DNA of 36,869 bases from SBBG01 sp033717875 (GCA_033717875.1 JADDKJ010000034.1:1-36869), one strand, 5' to 3'. Positions 1-7,326 are shown, counted from the stretch's first letter. The notes: a model not told the origin generated them from the sequence alone. Numbers and translations are program-made.

Positions 1-240
1 CGATACGCGCAGATCACATCGAGGCCAGAGGAGAAACCTCCTCATAAACAGGCCGGATATATGGAAGCAATCCTGTCCCTGTCAGAGTGTGTACGGTGTC
101 TTGCAAAACGGGAGGAGACCATATATGGGTGAAGGCCGGAGGCCGTAACCCACCGCTAGACGCTCCTTGAAAGATAAGGAGCCGCTGCGCGACGGATAAG
201 GCGGGTTACGCTGCGCTAACTCGCCCTACCTGCCGGTTGT
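1..240. other. No recognised gene; structured sequence
   Basis: No coding region can be supported here; two frames are open from the window edge for about 43-48 codons but match nothing I recognise, so the tail of a truncated gene cannot be excluded. The stretch is rich in self-complementarity: a 6-bp hairpin at 28-43 (gaggag/ctcctc, loop aaac), and a long-range pairing of 57-64 (atatatgg) with 119-126 (ccatatat), supported by ggcc at 51-54 and 134-137. It could be a structured RNA, a leader or an end of a mobile element. I compared it from memory with RNase P RNA, tmRNA, SRP RNA and 6S RNA and saw no match. Confidence 0.3.
200..229. repeat. Dispersed intergenic palindrome, copy 1
   Basis: Sequence of the type ggcgggttacg-ctgcg-ctaactcgccctac. 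It is one member of a family seen again (other orientation) at 13267-13300 and 23279-23312, with consensus arms close to GTAGGGYGRGTTAGCG and CGTAACCCRCC. All copies are intergenic. Such REP-like palindromes are common in proteobacterial genomes; function is unknown. Confidence 0.6.
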
Positions 241-290
241 TGACGGATTTTTTATTTAGCCTTTTCTCTTGTATCTTTTCTCTGCCTCCC

Positions 291-364
291 TGGGGGATCG
301 TCTAGTGGTAGGACTACGGACTCTGACTCCGTCAACCTAGGTTCGAATCCTAGTCCCCCAGCCA
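291..364 (+). tRNA. tRNA-Gln (anticodon CTG)
   Basis: Complete cloverleaf. The acceptor stem TGGGGGA (291-297) pairs with TCCCCCA (354-360), followed by discriminator G361 and an encoded CCA at 362-364. The D arm is GTC-TAGTGGTAG-GAC, the anticodon arm ACGGA-CTCTGAC-TCCGT puts CTG at positions 34-36, and the T arm CCTAG-GTTCGAAT-CCTAG carries the conserved TTCGA. U1-A72 is typical of bacterial tRNA-Gln. The first gene downstream is a toxin-antitoxin pair, so this tRNA end could have served as an integration site, but no duplicated 3' end is seen in the window. Confidence 0.97.
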
Positions 365-459
365 ATTTTTTGCCTTTCCCCGCGCTGCGTTTGTAGGCCG
401 CCCTTTACTTCCCCTATTGTATTTTTTGTTGAGGGAGCTCTGAATTAATCAGAGGTTCC

Positions 460-506
460 TTGATATTGCTTCGAAATCAGCATAAACTGGTCTGCGAACT
501 GGTCTG
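460..506 (+). promoter_or_regulatory. Promoter and direct-repeat operator of the Phd/PIN pair
   Basis: A sigma70-like promoter TTGATA (460-465), 17-bp spacer, TAAACT (483-488) lies just upstream of the antitoxin gene. A perfect direct repeat aactggtctg (485-494 and 497-506, 12-bp period) overlaps the -10 box and the start region. This is the expected position for the binding site of an autoregulating antitoxin or toxin-antitoxin complex. The assignment as operator is inference from position. Confidence 0.6.
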
Positions 507-518
507 ATTGGAGGTGTT

Positions 519-761
519 ATGAAAATGGTCGGCGCTTATCAGGCAAAAACTCATTTGCCCGAGTTGCTCGATGAAGTGGCGAAGGGGGCGAGAGTGATGA
601 TTACCAAGCGTGGGGTGCCTGTCGCCATGCTGGCGCCAGTGCCGGTGTCCAGGGGAAGGAATCTGGCGGAAATCACCGAAGGCTTCAGGAAAATACGGGA
701 AGGCATGCCCAAAATGGGAATGTCCATGAAGGATATGATCGCGGAAGGGCGGCGCTTCTGA
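519..761 (+). CDS. Phd/YefM-family antitoxin
   Basis: 80-residue protein beginning MKMVGAYQAKTHLPELLDEV, the typical N-terminal DNA-binding fold of Phd/YefM antitoxins (A-x-x-x-T-x-L-x-E-L-L-D-E-V), followed by ITKRGVPVAML, the conserved central strand. The C-terminal ~35 residues (SRGRNLAEI onward) would be the flexible toxin-binding tail. Start ATG has an AGGTG-type RBS 4-8 bases upstream. Its stop overlaps the toxin start by one base, so the two are translationally coupled. It should neutralise the downstream PIN nuclease and repress the promoter at 460-488 through the direct repeats there. Length is normal for the family. Confidence 0.9.
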   Translation: MKMVGAYQAKTHLPELLDEVAKGARVMITKRGVPVAMLAPVPVSRGRNLAEITEGFRKIREGMPKMGMSMKDMIAEGRRF

Positions 762-1204
762 TGTCTGATCCCGTGCGTTTTGTCCTGGATGCATCGGTGG
801 CGCTGAGCTGGTGTTTTCCCGATGAGGCCGGCGATTACACCCATGGCGTGCTTGCGCTGCTCACGCAGAGCGATGCTCCTGCCGCCGCCATGGTCCCCGC
901 CATCTGGCCGCTGGAAGTCGTCAATGCGCTGCTGGTGGGCGAACGCAAGCGGCGGCTGACCGAGGCGCAGACTCTGCAAGTGATCGAATACTTCGAGTCT
1001 TTGGATATCTCCGTGGACGAGGGTGGTCAGGAGCGGGCGTTTGGGGCGATTTTATCCTTGGCGCGCGAGCATGACTTGTCCAGTTATGACGCGGCGTATC
1101 TCGAGCTGGCAATGCGTGCGGGATTGCCCATGGTGACACAAGATAAAAAGCTTGCGGCGGCGGCGCAGCGAAGCGGAGTGAAATTGCTGACAGCGGGCGG
1201 GTAG
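761..1204 (+). CDS. PIN-domain toxin (VapC-like RNase)
   Basis: 147-residue PIN-domain protein, single domain. The first acidic catalytic residue is in FVLDASVALSWCFPDE; further conserved acids are E52 (WPLEVVNALL) and D106 (LSSYDAAYLELA), with TQDKKL near residue 127 giving the fourth. PIN toxins of the VapC group are Mg-dependent endoribonucleases that cut tRNA or rRNA and stop translation. It starts on the last base of the antitoxin stop codon, the usual antitoxin-first order. All expected catalytic acids are present, so the toxin should be functional. RNA target cannot be predicted from sequence. Confidence 0.9.
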   Translation: MSDPVRFVLDASVALSWCFPDEAGDYTHGVLALLTQSDAPAAAMVPAIWPLEVVNALLVGERKRRLTEAQTLQVIEYFESLDISVDEGGQERAFGAILSLAREHDLSSYDAAYLELAMRAGLPMVTQDKKLAAAAQRSGVKLLTAGG

Positions 1205-1219
1205 CGTGTGAAGAGATGG

Positions 1220-1663
1220 CTACGCCGCTTCGCGCTTGTGCATCGTTTCATAACCGATACAGGCCAGCCAGACATGCTTGGGGATGGGTTTGGCACCGCT
1301 GCGGTAATAGGCGATCGCGCGGCGGCTCATGCCGAGGGCGTTCGCCGCCGCTTCCAGTGACAGGCTGTTTCTCGCCATCCAGCCGTAAAACATTTCGTGA
1401 GAAGCCTCGCCCATCTGCTCGCGTGTCCAAGCGTAGACGTTGTCGGCACCGAGTTCGCTGTCCATCCACTCGATGGAAACGCCATGCTCTCCGGCATGGG
1501 CCCGCATGAAAACGGCTGGGTCGAGAATTTCCTTGAGCGCCGGGTTGCGGCGCAGTGCCTCTGCCACGTCGACTGCCAGTGTTTCGCCGGTGCTCCATTG
1601 AATCCGCAGGCGGCAGGGTTCGAGCGCCTCGACATGAAGGGCGCGTGGGAATTCGGCTTTCAT
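1220..1663 (-). CDS. DUF2442 protein with C-terminal HTH
   Basis: 147-residue protein in two parts. The N-terminal ~80 residues (LRIQWSTGETLAVDVAEAL ... LDPAVF) have the DUF2442 pattern; the C-terminal ~45 residues (LSLEAAANALGMSRRAIAYYRSG) form a Cro/Xre-like helix-turn-helix. Start chosen at ATG 1663 because it has a GGAGC RBS and overlaps the stop of the upstream DUF4160 gene by four bases (ATGA); upstream in-frame codons extend into that gene. DUF2442 and DUF4160 genes are often paired and behave like toxin-antitoxin modules. By analogy this HTH protein is the antitoxin/repressor, acting on the palindrome at 1902-1918. Role is inferred from domain and arrangement. Confidence 0.8.
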   Translation of the reverse strand: MKAEFPRALHVEALEPCRLRIQWSTGETLAVDVAEALRRNPALKEILDPAVFMRAHAGEHGVSIEWMDSELGADNVYAWTREQMGEASHEMFYGWMARNSLSLEAAANALGMSRRAIAYYRSGAKPIPKHVWLACIGYETMHKREAA

Positions 1664-1890
1664 GGGTTCAGCTCCTTCCATTTGGTGATCAGAAAATCGC
1701 GTTGCTCGGATGCCCAGGCGAGTGCCTCCTGAATCTCCCGTTTCGAGACGTGCCCAGCCAGAATGATGAGCGTGGCGATTTCGATCAGGCACTCTCGACC
1801 ATCCGAAGTGGTAACGTGAAAATGCGGTGGATTGTGGTCGTTCGGGTACATACGGAGTGTGCAATTGGCGAAGCGCTTGAGCGTTGGCAT
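1660..1890 (-). CDS. DUF4160 protein (putative toxin partner)
   Basis: 76-residue protein with the DUF4160 signature RMYPNDHNPPHFHV near residues 13-26 and a conserved ECLIEIATLIILAG segment. Start chosen at ATG 1890 (MPTLKRF...), which matches usual family starts. The upstream ATG at 1917 would place the operator palindrome and -10 box inside the coding sequence. No clear Shine-Dalgarno precedes 1890 and the predicted transcription start is close to the ATG, so the mRNA may be leaderless. First gene of a two-gene operon with the DUF2442-HTH gene. Biochemical activity of the family is not established; toxin status is inference. Confidence 0.8.
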   Translation of the reverse strand: MPTLKRFANCTLRMYPNDHNPPHFHVTTSDGRECLIEIATLIILAGHVSKREIQEALAWASEQRDFLITKWKELNP

Positions 1891-1896
1891 AGTCTC

Positions 1897-1926
1897 ACAA
1901 TAGTGCAATATTTGCACTTAAGTCAA
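1897..1926 (-). promoter_or_regulatory. Promoter with operator palindrome, DUF4160/DUF2442 operon
   Basis: On the minus strand TTGACT (1921-1926) and TATTGT (1897-1902) are spaced by 18 bp. The spacer is almost entirely a perfect 7-bp inverted repeat, agtgcaa-tat-ttgcact (1902-1918). A palindrome filling the -35/-10 spacer is a standard repressor site, and the HTH-carrying second gene of the operon is the obvious candidate regulator. Transcription would start about at the ATG at 1890. Confidence 0.65.
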
Positions 1927-2015
1927 TCCGCGCAGGGCAGGGAAGCCAGAGATTTCCTGGCTGTATCTTTTTTGCAACATCTTTTGCCCCTCTGTCGCAT
2001 TTCTGAAAAAAGTTG

Positions 2016-2072
2016 TTGCATTCCCGCAAAGCCATGATTACAGTCCACGCTACGTCATCCTTGGTGGATGAC
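2016..2072 (+). promoter_or_regulatory. Promoter and 5' hairpin of first porin
   Basis: TTGCAT (2016-2021), 17-bp spacer, TACAGT (2039-2044) is a plausible sigma70 promoter about 70 bases before the porin start. Just downstream in the leader is a 7-bp inverted repeat gtcatcc-ttggt-ggatgac (2054-2072), which could stabilise the transcript or bind a regulator. Prediction by inspection only. Confidence 0.4.
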
Positions 2073-2113
2073 TTTCTCAACCCAAACCAACGTTCACAAG
2101 GGAGAGTATAGAA

Positions 2114-3223
2114 ATGCAGAAGAAACTGATTGCTTTGGCCGTCGCCGGTGTGCTGGCCGCCCCGCTGGCCGCGCAGGCTGATGTGGAGGTTTATGGTCAG
2201 GCGCGTATGTCGGTGGATTATAACAATAATAACAGCCCGGTTACCGGCGATGACAAAAACGCCCTCGCCGTGTCCAGCAACAAGTCGCGCATCGGCTTCA
2301 AGGGCAGCGAAGATCTGGGCGGCGGCCTGAAGGCGCTGTGGCAGATCGAGCAGGGCGTGGAATTCGACACAGGCGCTTTTGCTGCTACGGCCCGTGACAC
2401 CTTCCTCGGGCTGGGCGGCAACTTCGGCACCGTGGTGGCCGGCAAGCTGCGCACCCCGTACCGCACCTCCACCGAGCGTCTGGACGTGTTCATGGACACC
2501 AAGGCCGATTATAATGCCATCATCGGCAGTGCCGGTGCCAGCTATGGCACGACGCTGGGCGACAAGGACACCAATCTCGGTAACCTGCGCGCCAACAACG
2601 CGCTGGCCTATGTCACGCCCAGCTTCAATGGTTTCCAGGGCACGCTGGCTTATGTCACCAACTATAGCGATCTTCTGGGCCAGAAGGGCGATAACCTGCC
2701 CCGTACCACGGTGGAAGGTGACAAGAGCGCCTACAGCCTGAGCGGTACCTACGACAACGGTCCGCTGTACCTGGCGGCAGCCTATGAATCTCTGAGCAAG
2801 GCCGGTCTTGGTGGCGGCGCTGGCACCCCTGATACCAAGTCCTGGAAGGTCGGCGGCGGCTGGAACTTCGGCCAAGGCACCACCATCGGCGCGGTGTACG
2901 AGAACATGGATCTGGGCGGCACCCAAGGAAACCGCAATGCCTGGTACCTGAGCGGCATGCACAAGATGGACGCCTTCAATGTCAAGGCGGCCTATGGCCG
3001 GGCGGGCGACTGGAGCGGCGCGGGGCTGGGAAATACCGGCGCCAACTATTGGGCGATCGGCGGCGGCTATGAGCTGTCCAAGACCACCGAGGCGTATGCC
3101 CTGTACACCCAGCTCAGCAACGACTCGGCCGGTAAGTATGGTCTTGAGAGCATTGCAGGCTATTCTGACAAGAACGTCTCGTCCTTCTCCTTGGGCATCA
3201 AGCACATGTTCTCGTCCAAGTAA
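2114..3223 (+). CDS. General outer-membrane porin, paralog 1
   Basis: 369-residue precursor of a 16-strand trimeric porin of the Gram-negative porin family (Porin_4/OmpC-like). It has a signal peptide, MQKKLIALAVAGVLAAPLAA-QA, cleaved before DVEVYGQARMS. Next come typical first-strand and loop motifs (SRIGFKGSEDLGGGLKALWQ; residues ~55-75) and the loop-3 PYRTSTERLDVF segment that lines the pore. The protein ends SLGIKHMFSSK, so the usual terminal aromatic residue lies four residues from the end. RBS AGGGAG is 9 bases upstream. It allows passive diffusion of small solutes. The downstream gene is a close paralog; the two are separated by a terminator and a palindromic repeat, so they are likely transcribed independently. 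Confidence 0.93.
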   Translation: MQKKLIALAVAGVLAAPLAAQADVEVYGQARMSVDYNNNNSPVTGDDKNALAVSSNKSRIGFKGSEDLGGGLKALWQIEQGVEFDTGAFAATARDTFLGLGGNFGTVVAGKLRTPYRTSTERLDVFMDTKADYNAIIGSAGASYGTTLGDKDTNLGNLRANNALAYVTPSFNGFQGTLAYVTNYSDLLGQKGDNLPRTTVEGDKSAYSLSGTYDNGPLYLAAAYESLSKAGLGGGAGTPDTKSWKVGGGWNFGQGTTIGAVYENMDLGGTQGNRNAWYLSGMHKMDAFNVKAAYGRAGDWSGAGLGNTGANYWAIGGGYELSKTTEAYALYTQLSNDSAGKYGLESIAGYSDKNVSSFSLGIKHMFSSK

Positions 3224-3335
3224 CAGCGTGACGAGCGCCGGGCGGCCTATAGCGAATGAGGCGGGCGTGGCGGGGGTTTGGTCTCCCGCCACGCCACAAA
3301 CCATCGCCAGCCGTTCGTAAGGCAGTATCCATCGA

Positions 3336-3368
3336 CGGGCATCTATTCGCATAGATGCCCGTTTTTTT
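3336..3368 (+). terminator. Rho-independent terminator after porin 1
   Basis: Perfect 11-bp stem cgggcatctat / atagatgcccg (3336-3346 and 3351-3361) with a TCGC loop, followed directly by seven T (3362-3368). Confidence 0.92.
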
Positions 3369-3380
3369 ATGGTTTTTTGT

Positions 3381-3453
3381 AGGGTGCGTCATACGCACCA
3401 AACGGTGGCGGTTTCGAGTAACGCACGGTTGCGCGGTGCGTATGACGCACCCT
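3381..3453. repeat. Perfect 19-bp inverted repeat (BIME-like)
   Basis: Arms agggtgcgtcatacgcacc (3381-3399) and ggtgcgtatgacgcaccct (3435-3453) are perfect reverse complements 35 bases apart. Each arm is itself a near palindrome (ggtgcgt-cat-acgcacc). The element sits between the porin-1 terminator and porin 2. Such nested palindromes resemble REP/BIME elements. It could add termination or protect mRNA ends. Confidence 0.8.
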
Positions 3454-3475
3454 GCCCATTTGTAGAGAGGGGAAA

Positions 3476-4597
3476 ATGAAAAAAAGATTGATCGTTGCGG
3501 CGGTGGCGGGGATATTCGCCGCGCCATTGGCCGCGCAGGCGGGCGTCGAGATCTACGGCCAGGCGCGGATGTCGGTGGATTACAATGACAATGGCGACAC
3601 CGCCGCCGCCAACGACAAAAACGCGCTGGCCGTTTCCAGTAACCGCTCGCGCATCGGTTTCAAGGGTGACGAGGATCTGGGCAACGGGCTGAAGGCCGTG
3701 TGGCAGATCGAGCAGCAGTGGGATTACGATACCGGGCTGACGACTGGCGGGAGTCTGGGCGCGGGGCCGCGTGACACCTATCTGGGGCTGAAGGGTAATT
3801 TTGGTACTGCGGTGTTTGGCCGTCACCAGACGCCGTACCGTATCTTCAGTCAGCGGCTGGACGGTTTTGCCGACACCCGCGCCGACTATAACGCCATCAT
3901 CGGTGCGGTCGGCAGCAGTATCGTGTTCAACAACCGCTTCAACAACGGTTTTTACTACACCACGCCGGAAATGGGCGGCTTCCAGGTGTCGGCAGCCTAT
4001 GCGGTGGGTACGGCGGTGAGTTCGGCCAGCGACGATCTGCCGCGCACCAAGACCCAGGGGGAGCAGGATGCCGTGAGTTTGAGCGGTACTTATGCCCAGG
4101 GTCCGCTGTTTCTGGGGGCGGGCTATGAGGCGCTGAACTCCCGCACCGATCCGGCCAGCACTACCGGCGCGGCTTGCGGGGCGGGCACGATAGGATGCAA
4201 GAACGCCTCCGCTGTGAAGGCCGGCGGTTCCTGGGATTTCGGTCAGGGTACCACGCTGGGCGCGTTGTGGGAGAAGGCCGATCTGGGCGGCGCCGGCAAG
4301 GCGGCTGACCGCGATGCCTGGTATCTGACGGGGCAGCACAAGATCGGTTATGTCACTCTCAAGGCTGCTTATACCCAGGCCGGTGATGTGGGCGGCGTGG
4401 CCAACACCGGAGCCAGGCACTATGCGCTGGGTGCGTCCTATGGCCTGTCCAAGGCGACCGAGGCGTATGCCCTGTATACCCAGGTCAGCAATGATCCGGA
4501 CGGGAAATATGGTCTGGAACTGGTGAAAAACGCCGTTGCGGGCAAGGACGTGTCGTCCTTCTCCATCGGTATCAATCACAAGTTCTCGTCGAGATGA
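3476..4597 (+). CDS. General outer-membrane porin, paralog 2
   Basis: 373-residue porin precursor, plainly paralogous to the one just upstream: shared YGQARMSVDYN start after the signal peptide (cleavage after AAQA), NALAVSSN-SRIGFKG, GLKA-WQIEQ, RDT-LGL-GNFGT, and the KATEAYALYTQVSND region near the C-terminus. Differences concentrate in surface-loop regions, including an insertion with two cysteines (AACGAGTIGCK, about residues 235-245) that may form a loop disulfide. RBS GAGAGGGG lies just upstream. The tandem pair looks like a duplication with divergence of selectivity or antigenic loops. Two GC hairpins follow the gene. Confidence 0.93.
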   Translation: MKKRLIVAAVAGIFAAPLAAQAGVEIYGQARMSVDYNDNGDTAAANDKNALAVSSNRSRIGFKGDEDLGNGLKAVWQIEQQWDYDTGLTTGGSLGAGPRDTYLGLKGNFGTAVFGRHQTPYRIFSQRLDGFADTRADYNAIIGAVGSSIVFNNRFNNGFYYTTPEMGGFQVSAAYAVGTAVSSASDDLPRTKTQGEQDAVSLSGTYAQGPLFLGAGYEALNSRTDPASTTGAACGAGTIGCKNASAVKAGGSWDFGQGTTLGALWEKADLGGAGKAADRDAWYLTGQHKIGYVTLKAAYTQAGDVGGVANTGARHYALGASYGLSKATEAYALYTQVSNDPDGKYGLELVKNAVAGKDVSSFSIGINHKFSSR

Positions 4598-4602
4598 CGC
4601 AG

Positions 4603-4677
4603 GGCGGGCCACTGCCCGCCTTTACGTCTCTTCCGCTGTCAAGCGGAGTTATGGGCGCCTTCGGGCGCCCGTTTTTT
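4603..4677 (+). terminator. Double hairpin terminator after porin 2
   Basis: First hairpin ggcgggc-cact-gcccgcc (4603-4620) begins six bases after the stop. A second, gggcgcc-ttcg-ggcgccc (4653-4670), is followed by g and TTTTTT (4672-4677). The second is a canonical intrinsic terminator. Confidence 0.9.
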
Positions 4678-4765
4678 ATGGCGAGAACGCCGGGGAGTTT
4701 GCCTGTCTCGCCGCTTTAGGGCTATGATGTTCCCCAACCAATTTTGATCTGGAGTAGGCTGGATT

Positions 4766-5326
4766 ATGGCGCTGAACGCCCATCTGTTGCCGCTGAGCGC
4801 GGAGGATTACCTGGAAGGCGAGCTGCACAGCGAAATACGCCATGAGTATGTGGCGGGGCGCGTGTTCGCCATGACGGGTACCAGCCGCGCGCACAACCTG
4901 ATTGCGCTCAATATTGCGACGGCGCTGCACGCCCATCTTCGCGGCGGGCCATGCCGGGTGTTCATGTCCGATCTCAAGGTGCGGGTGGAGAAGGCCGACG
5001 CCTTTTATTATCCCGATATCGCCGTCACCTGCCATCCCGCCGATACCCAGCCCTATTATCTTACCCATCCCCGCCTGATCGTCGAGGTGCTTTCTCCTTC
5101 CACCGAGGGGATCGACCGGCGCGAGAAGCTGCTCGCTTACCAGTCGCTGGACAGCCTCGATGAATACGTGCTGGTGGCGCAAGACACCGTGCAGGTGGAG
5201 GTCTACCGCCGTGACGGCACGGGCGGCTGGTGGTTGTACACCTGTGGCGAGGGCGAGGAACTGCGCCTCGATGCGGTGGATCTCGTGTTACCTGTCGCGG
5301 CCATCTATCAGGACGTGCCGTTTTAG
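4766..5326 (+). CDS. Uma2-family PD-(D/E)XK nuclease-like protein
   Basis: 186-residue Uma2 (DUF820) family protein. The family pattern is complete: SAEDYLEGE near the N-terminus, HEYVAGRVFAMTG (residues ~27-40), HNLIALNIATALHAHL, then the PD-(D/E)XK core with PDIAVTC (Asp ~87) and LIVEVLSPSTEGIDRREKL (Glu ~108, downstream Lys). The C-terminus has YVLVAQDTVQVEVYRR. The family is restriction-endonuclease-like by fold and its biological role is unknown; members are numerous in some genomes, sometimes near mobile DNA. It is a single gene with its own GGAG RBS, between the porin terminator and an IS element. Confidence 0.9.
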   Translation: MALNAHLLPLSAEDYLEGELHSEIRHEYVAGRVFAMTGTSRAHNLIALNIATALHAHLRGGPCRVFMSDLKVRVEKADAFYYPDIAVTCHPADTQPYYLTHPRLIVEVLSPSTEGIDRREKLLAYQSLDSLDEYVLVAQDTVQVEVYRRDGTGGWWLYTCGEGEELRLDAVDLVLPVAAIYQDVPF

Positions 5327-5374
5327 AATCTGTTCAGCTTGCCCCTCACCCCATCCCTCTCCAGGGGGCGAGGG

Positions 5375-6398
5375 CAGGGCAATCGCATTAAAAACAAGTT
5401 ATAAAACATGCCATTATGTTTTTCTCTTTATTTTAACCGGCTTTCCCGCCACCACTTTTAGCAAATAATCCTCATCCCAGCCGGCTTTGAGCCGTTTATT
5501 TTTCACGCCGACCTTCGCCGTTTTTTCGGATTTGACCAGATTGAGCGCGATGTGCCGGATGACAGCCATGTTGGCGGCACTGTGGCCTGCTCTTGCACGT
5601 TGAGCATCTTCATCAAAGGCATGGCCCAATACCCAGTGCAGGTTGTTTTCGATACCCCAGTGCGCGCGGACGATTTGCCCCAGACGTTTTGGGTCACAGG
5701 CATCCATGCTGCTGATGAAATAGCGCGTTTCTTGCGTTGTTTTGTCTCGCTCTTCGCGCCGGGCGGTGACCGCCACAATACTCTTCAAATCGGCCCATTG
5801 GGGATGCCGTTCTTTCAGCCAGTCAATCTCTGCGGACGCCAGCTTGGGAATGGCGGTGATTCCATTGGATTTGTCGCCTGCCTTTTGCTGCCCGAGCACC
5901 AGCCGGTTTTGTGTCGCCCGCGCGCTGACCATGTGAATGGCCGCCTTGCCAGACGCTTTATCCAAACTGCCGCGCAGACATTTCCCGTCGATCGCAATCA
6001 TTTCACCCTCGCCAAGTTCTGCGATATCCGCTGCCCAGCGACTAAAACATTCGCTAAACTGCCCGGTGTCGATCGCCGCAAAAACGTTGCCAAACGTATC
6101 ATGTGAAGGAATGCCATTTTCCAGTTTCAATGCCTCGGTAAACCAGGCCTCCCCGGATTCCCCAAACAACTCGATAGACACCCAATCATCCGCCCCGCAA
6201 ATGACGGCGCACAGCGTAATTAAAGAAGATGTCCTGCAGCTTGTGTAGCTTCCGCCGGTCTATCCGGGGATCGGCAATGGATGAGAAATGCTCGATGATT
6301 GAGGCGGTAGGCTGTCATTCCATGGCGATCGTCCAAAAGGATGGCAAAAACCATTGCTTCCACTCCGATGTCAAGCGATTTTTAATGCGATTGCCCTG
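5375..6398 (-). mobile_element. ISAs1-family insertion sequence, internally deleted
   Basis: Both ends are defined: perfect 20-bp inverted repeats cagggcaatcgcattaaaaa (5375-5394, and complementary at 6379-6398), flanked by a perfect 10-bp target duplication ggggcgaggg (5365-5374 and 6399-6408), the size expected for ISAs1-type transposition. The target is itself an intergenic GC palindrome (ccctctccagggggcgaggg type). At 1024 bp the element is shorter than full-length relatives because the transposase gene has lost an internal segment. It carries only the transposase pseudogene. Confidence 0.92.
5414..6320 (-). pseudogene. ISAs1 transposase, frameshifted and internally deleted
   Basis: The C-terminal part is an open reading frame (5414-6181 plus upstream codons) with ISAs1 hallmarks MIAIDGKCLRGS (first catalytic Asp), YFISSMDAC and HWGIENNLHWVLGHAF-EDA (catalytic Glu). 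Reading upstream gives TLCAVICGADDWVSIELFG. Before that the expected HKLQDIFF is in another frame; an extra A at about 6219-6224 (TTTAATTACG) explains the shift. No clean start codon remains before SIIEHFSS (TGA near 6316). Also, SNGITAIPKLAS runs directly into AEIDWLKERHPQW. In full-length relatives roughly 85 residues with the second catalytic Asp lie between them, so that region is deleted (junction about 5840). The enzyme should be inactive. Confidence 0.88.
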
Positions 6399-6462
6399 GG
6401 GGCGAGGGGGATTAGAATTGACAGCGCAAAACCCCCTATGTTAGAAAGCAAGGACAACGAGG

Positions 6463-7326
6463 GTGGCAGAATTGAAAATAAATCGCCAAATGCTATCGTT
6501 GCCTGGGAGAGGGCTCGCTGTCGGTGCATTGCTGCTGGTCGCGGCCGGTGCGGTGTTTTTCGCCGCGGACGGCGCGCGCGCGGGCATTTTCAACACCAGG
6601 CACAATCTCGGCAGCACCGGCCTGAACGCGGCCAGCCAGTTCAGCGGCACGCGGGAGATTTGCGTCTTCTGTCATACCCCTCATGGCGGCAACGAAGCCG
6701 CCGCGGTTCCGCTGTGGAACCGTACCCTCGATCCCAACGGTTTCCAGACTTACGACCAGATGGGGACGACCACGCTCGATGCCCACGTCGAGCGGATCGG
6801 GTCGGTGTCTCTGGCCTGCCTGTCTTGCCATGACGGCACCCAGGCGATGGATTCGCTATTGAACGAGCCCGGCTCGGGGCGTGTCTTTCCGGGCTTTTCG
6901 GGGGGCATCTGGAGCGGCCAGGCGGCGAGTGTCGGCGGCAGGATCGGTCCGCCGGGAGTCATCACCAATCTGGGCAAGGATTTGACCAATGACCACCCGG
7001 TGGGCATCCAGTATGCGGGGGGCGGTTATTCGGCGTCCAACCCTTCCGGCCCCGGGGCGGACAAGGATTTCAATCAGGCCAATACGGCGGTTGTCGGCTC
7101 GGAGCGGGTGTGGTGGGTGAATACTCCGGTGGAGGGCTCGCTGGCCTTTGAAAAAACGGACATGAAGCTCTACACCCGCATCGGCACGCGCGGCCGCTAT
7201 GCCGGCGAGCCGCAGCCTTACGTGGAATGCGCCTCGTGCCACGATCCGCATGTCGATTACAACCCGACGTTTTTGCGCATCGATCCCAAGGGCAGCGCGG
7301 TGTGCCTGACCTGTCATGCGAAGTAG
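6463..7326 (+). CDS. Exported tetraheme c-type cytochrome
   Basis: 287 residues with four CXXCH haem sites: CVFCH (about 67), CLSCH (about 119), CASCH (about 256), CLTCH (about 281). An N-terminal hydrophobic segment (GLAVGALLLVAAGAVFF) ends at GARA-GIF, a signal peptide. The first half (FNTRHN, CHTPHG, LWNR, CLSCHDGT) is clearly homologous to the start of the 11-heme protein at 16689, so both belong to the same multiheme family. GTG start at 6463 has a weak upstream AAGGA; ATG at 6490 is an alternative that would still leave a signal peptide. First gene of the predicted electron-transfer locus; its end overlaps the PPIase gene by 11 bases. Likely periplasmic or outer-membrane associated electron carrier. 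Confidence 0.9.
   Translation: MAELKINRQMLSLPGRGLAVGALLLVAAGAVFFAADGARAGIFNTRHNLGSTGLNAASQFSGTREICVFCHTPHGGNEAAAVPLWNRTLDPNGFQTYDQMGTTTLDAHVERIGSVSLACLSCHDGTQAMDSLLNEPGSGRVFPGFSGGIWSGQAASVGGRIGPPGVITNLGKDLTNDHPVGIQYAGGGYSASNPSGPGADKDFNQANTAVVGSERVWWVNTPVEGSLAFEKTDMKLYTRIGTRGRYAGEPQPYVECASCHDPHVDYNPTFLRIDPKGSAVCLTCHAK

Noticed and set aside
1891..1917. Upstream ATG 1917 for the DUF4160 gene
   Set aside because: It would put the -10 box and the operator palindrome inside the coding sequence, and the family usually starts at the MPT found at 1890.
1895..3352. 485-codon open frame antisense to porin 1 (and the similar one at 3389-4612)
   Set aside because: Both lie opposite porin genes with clear signal peptides and terminators, and give low-complexity products without motifs.
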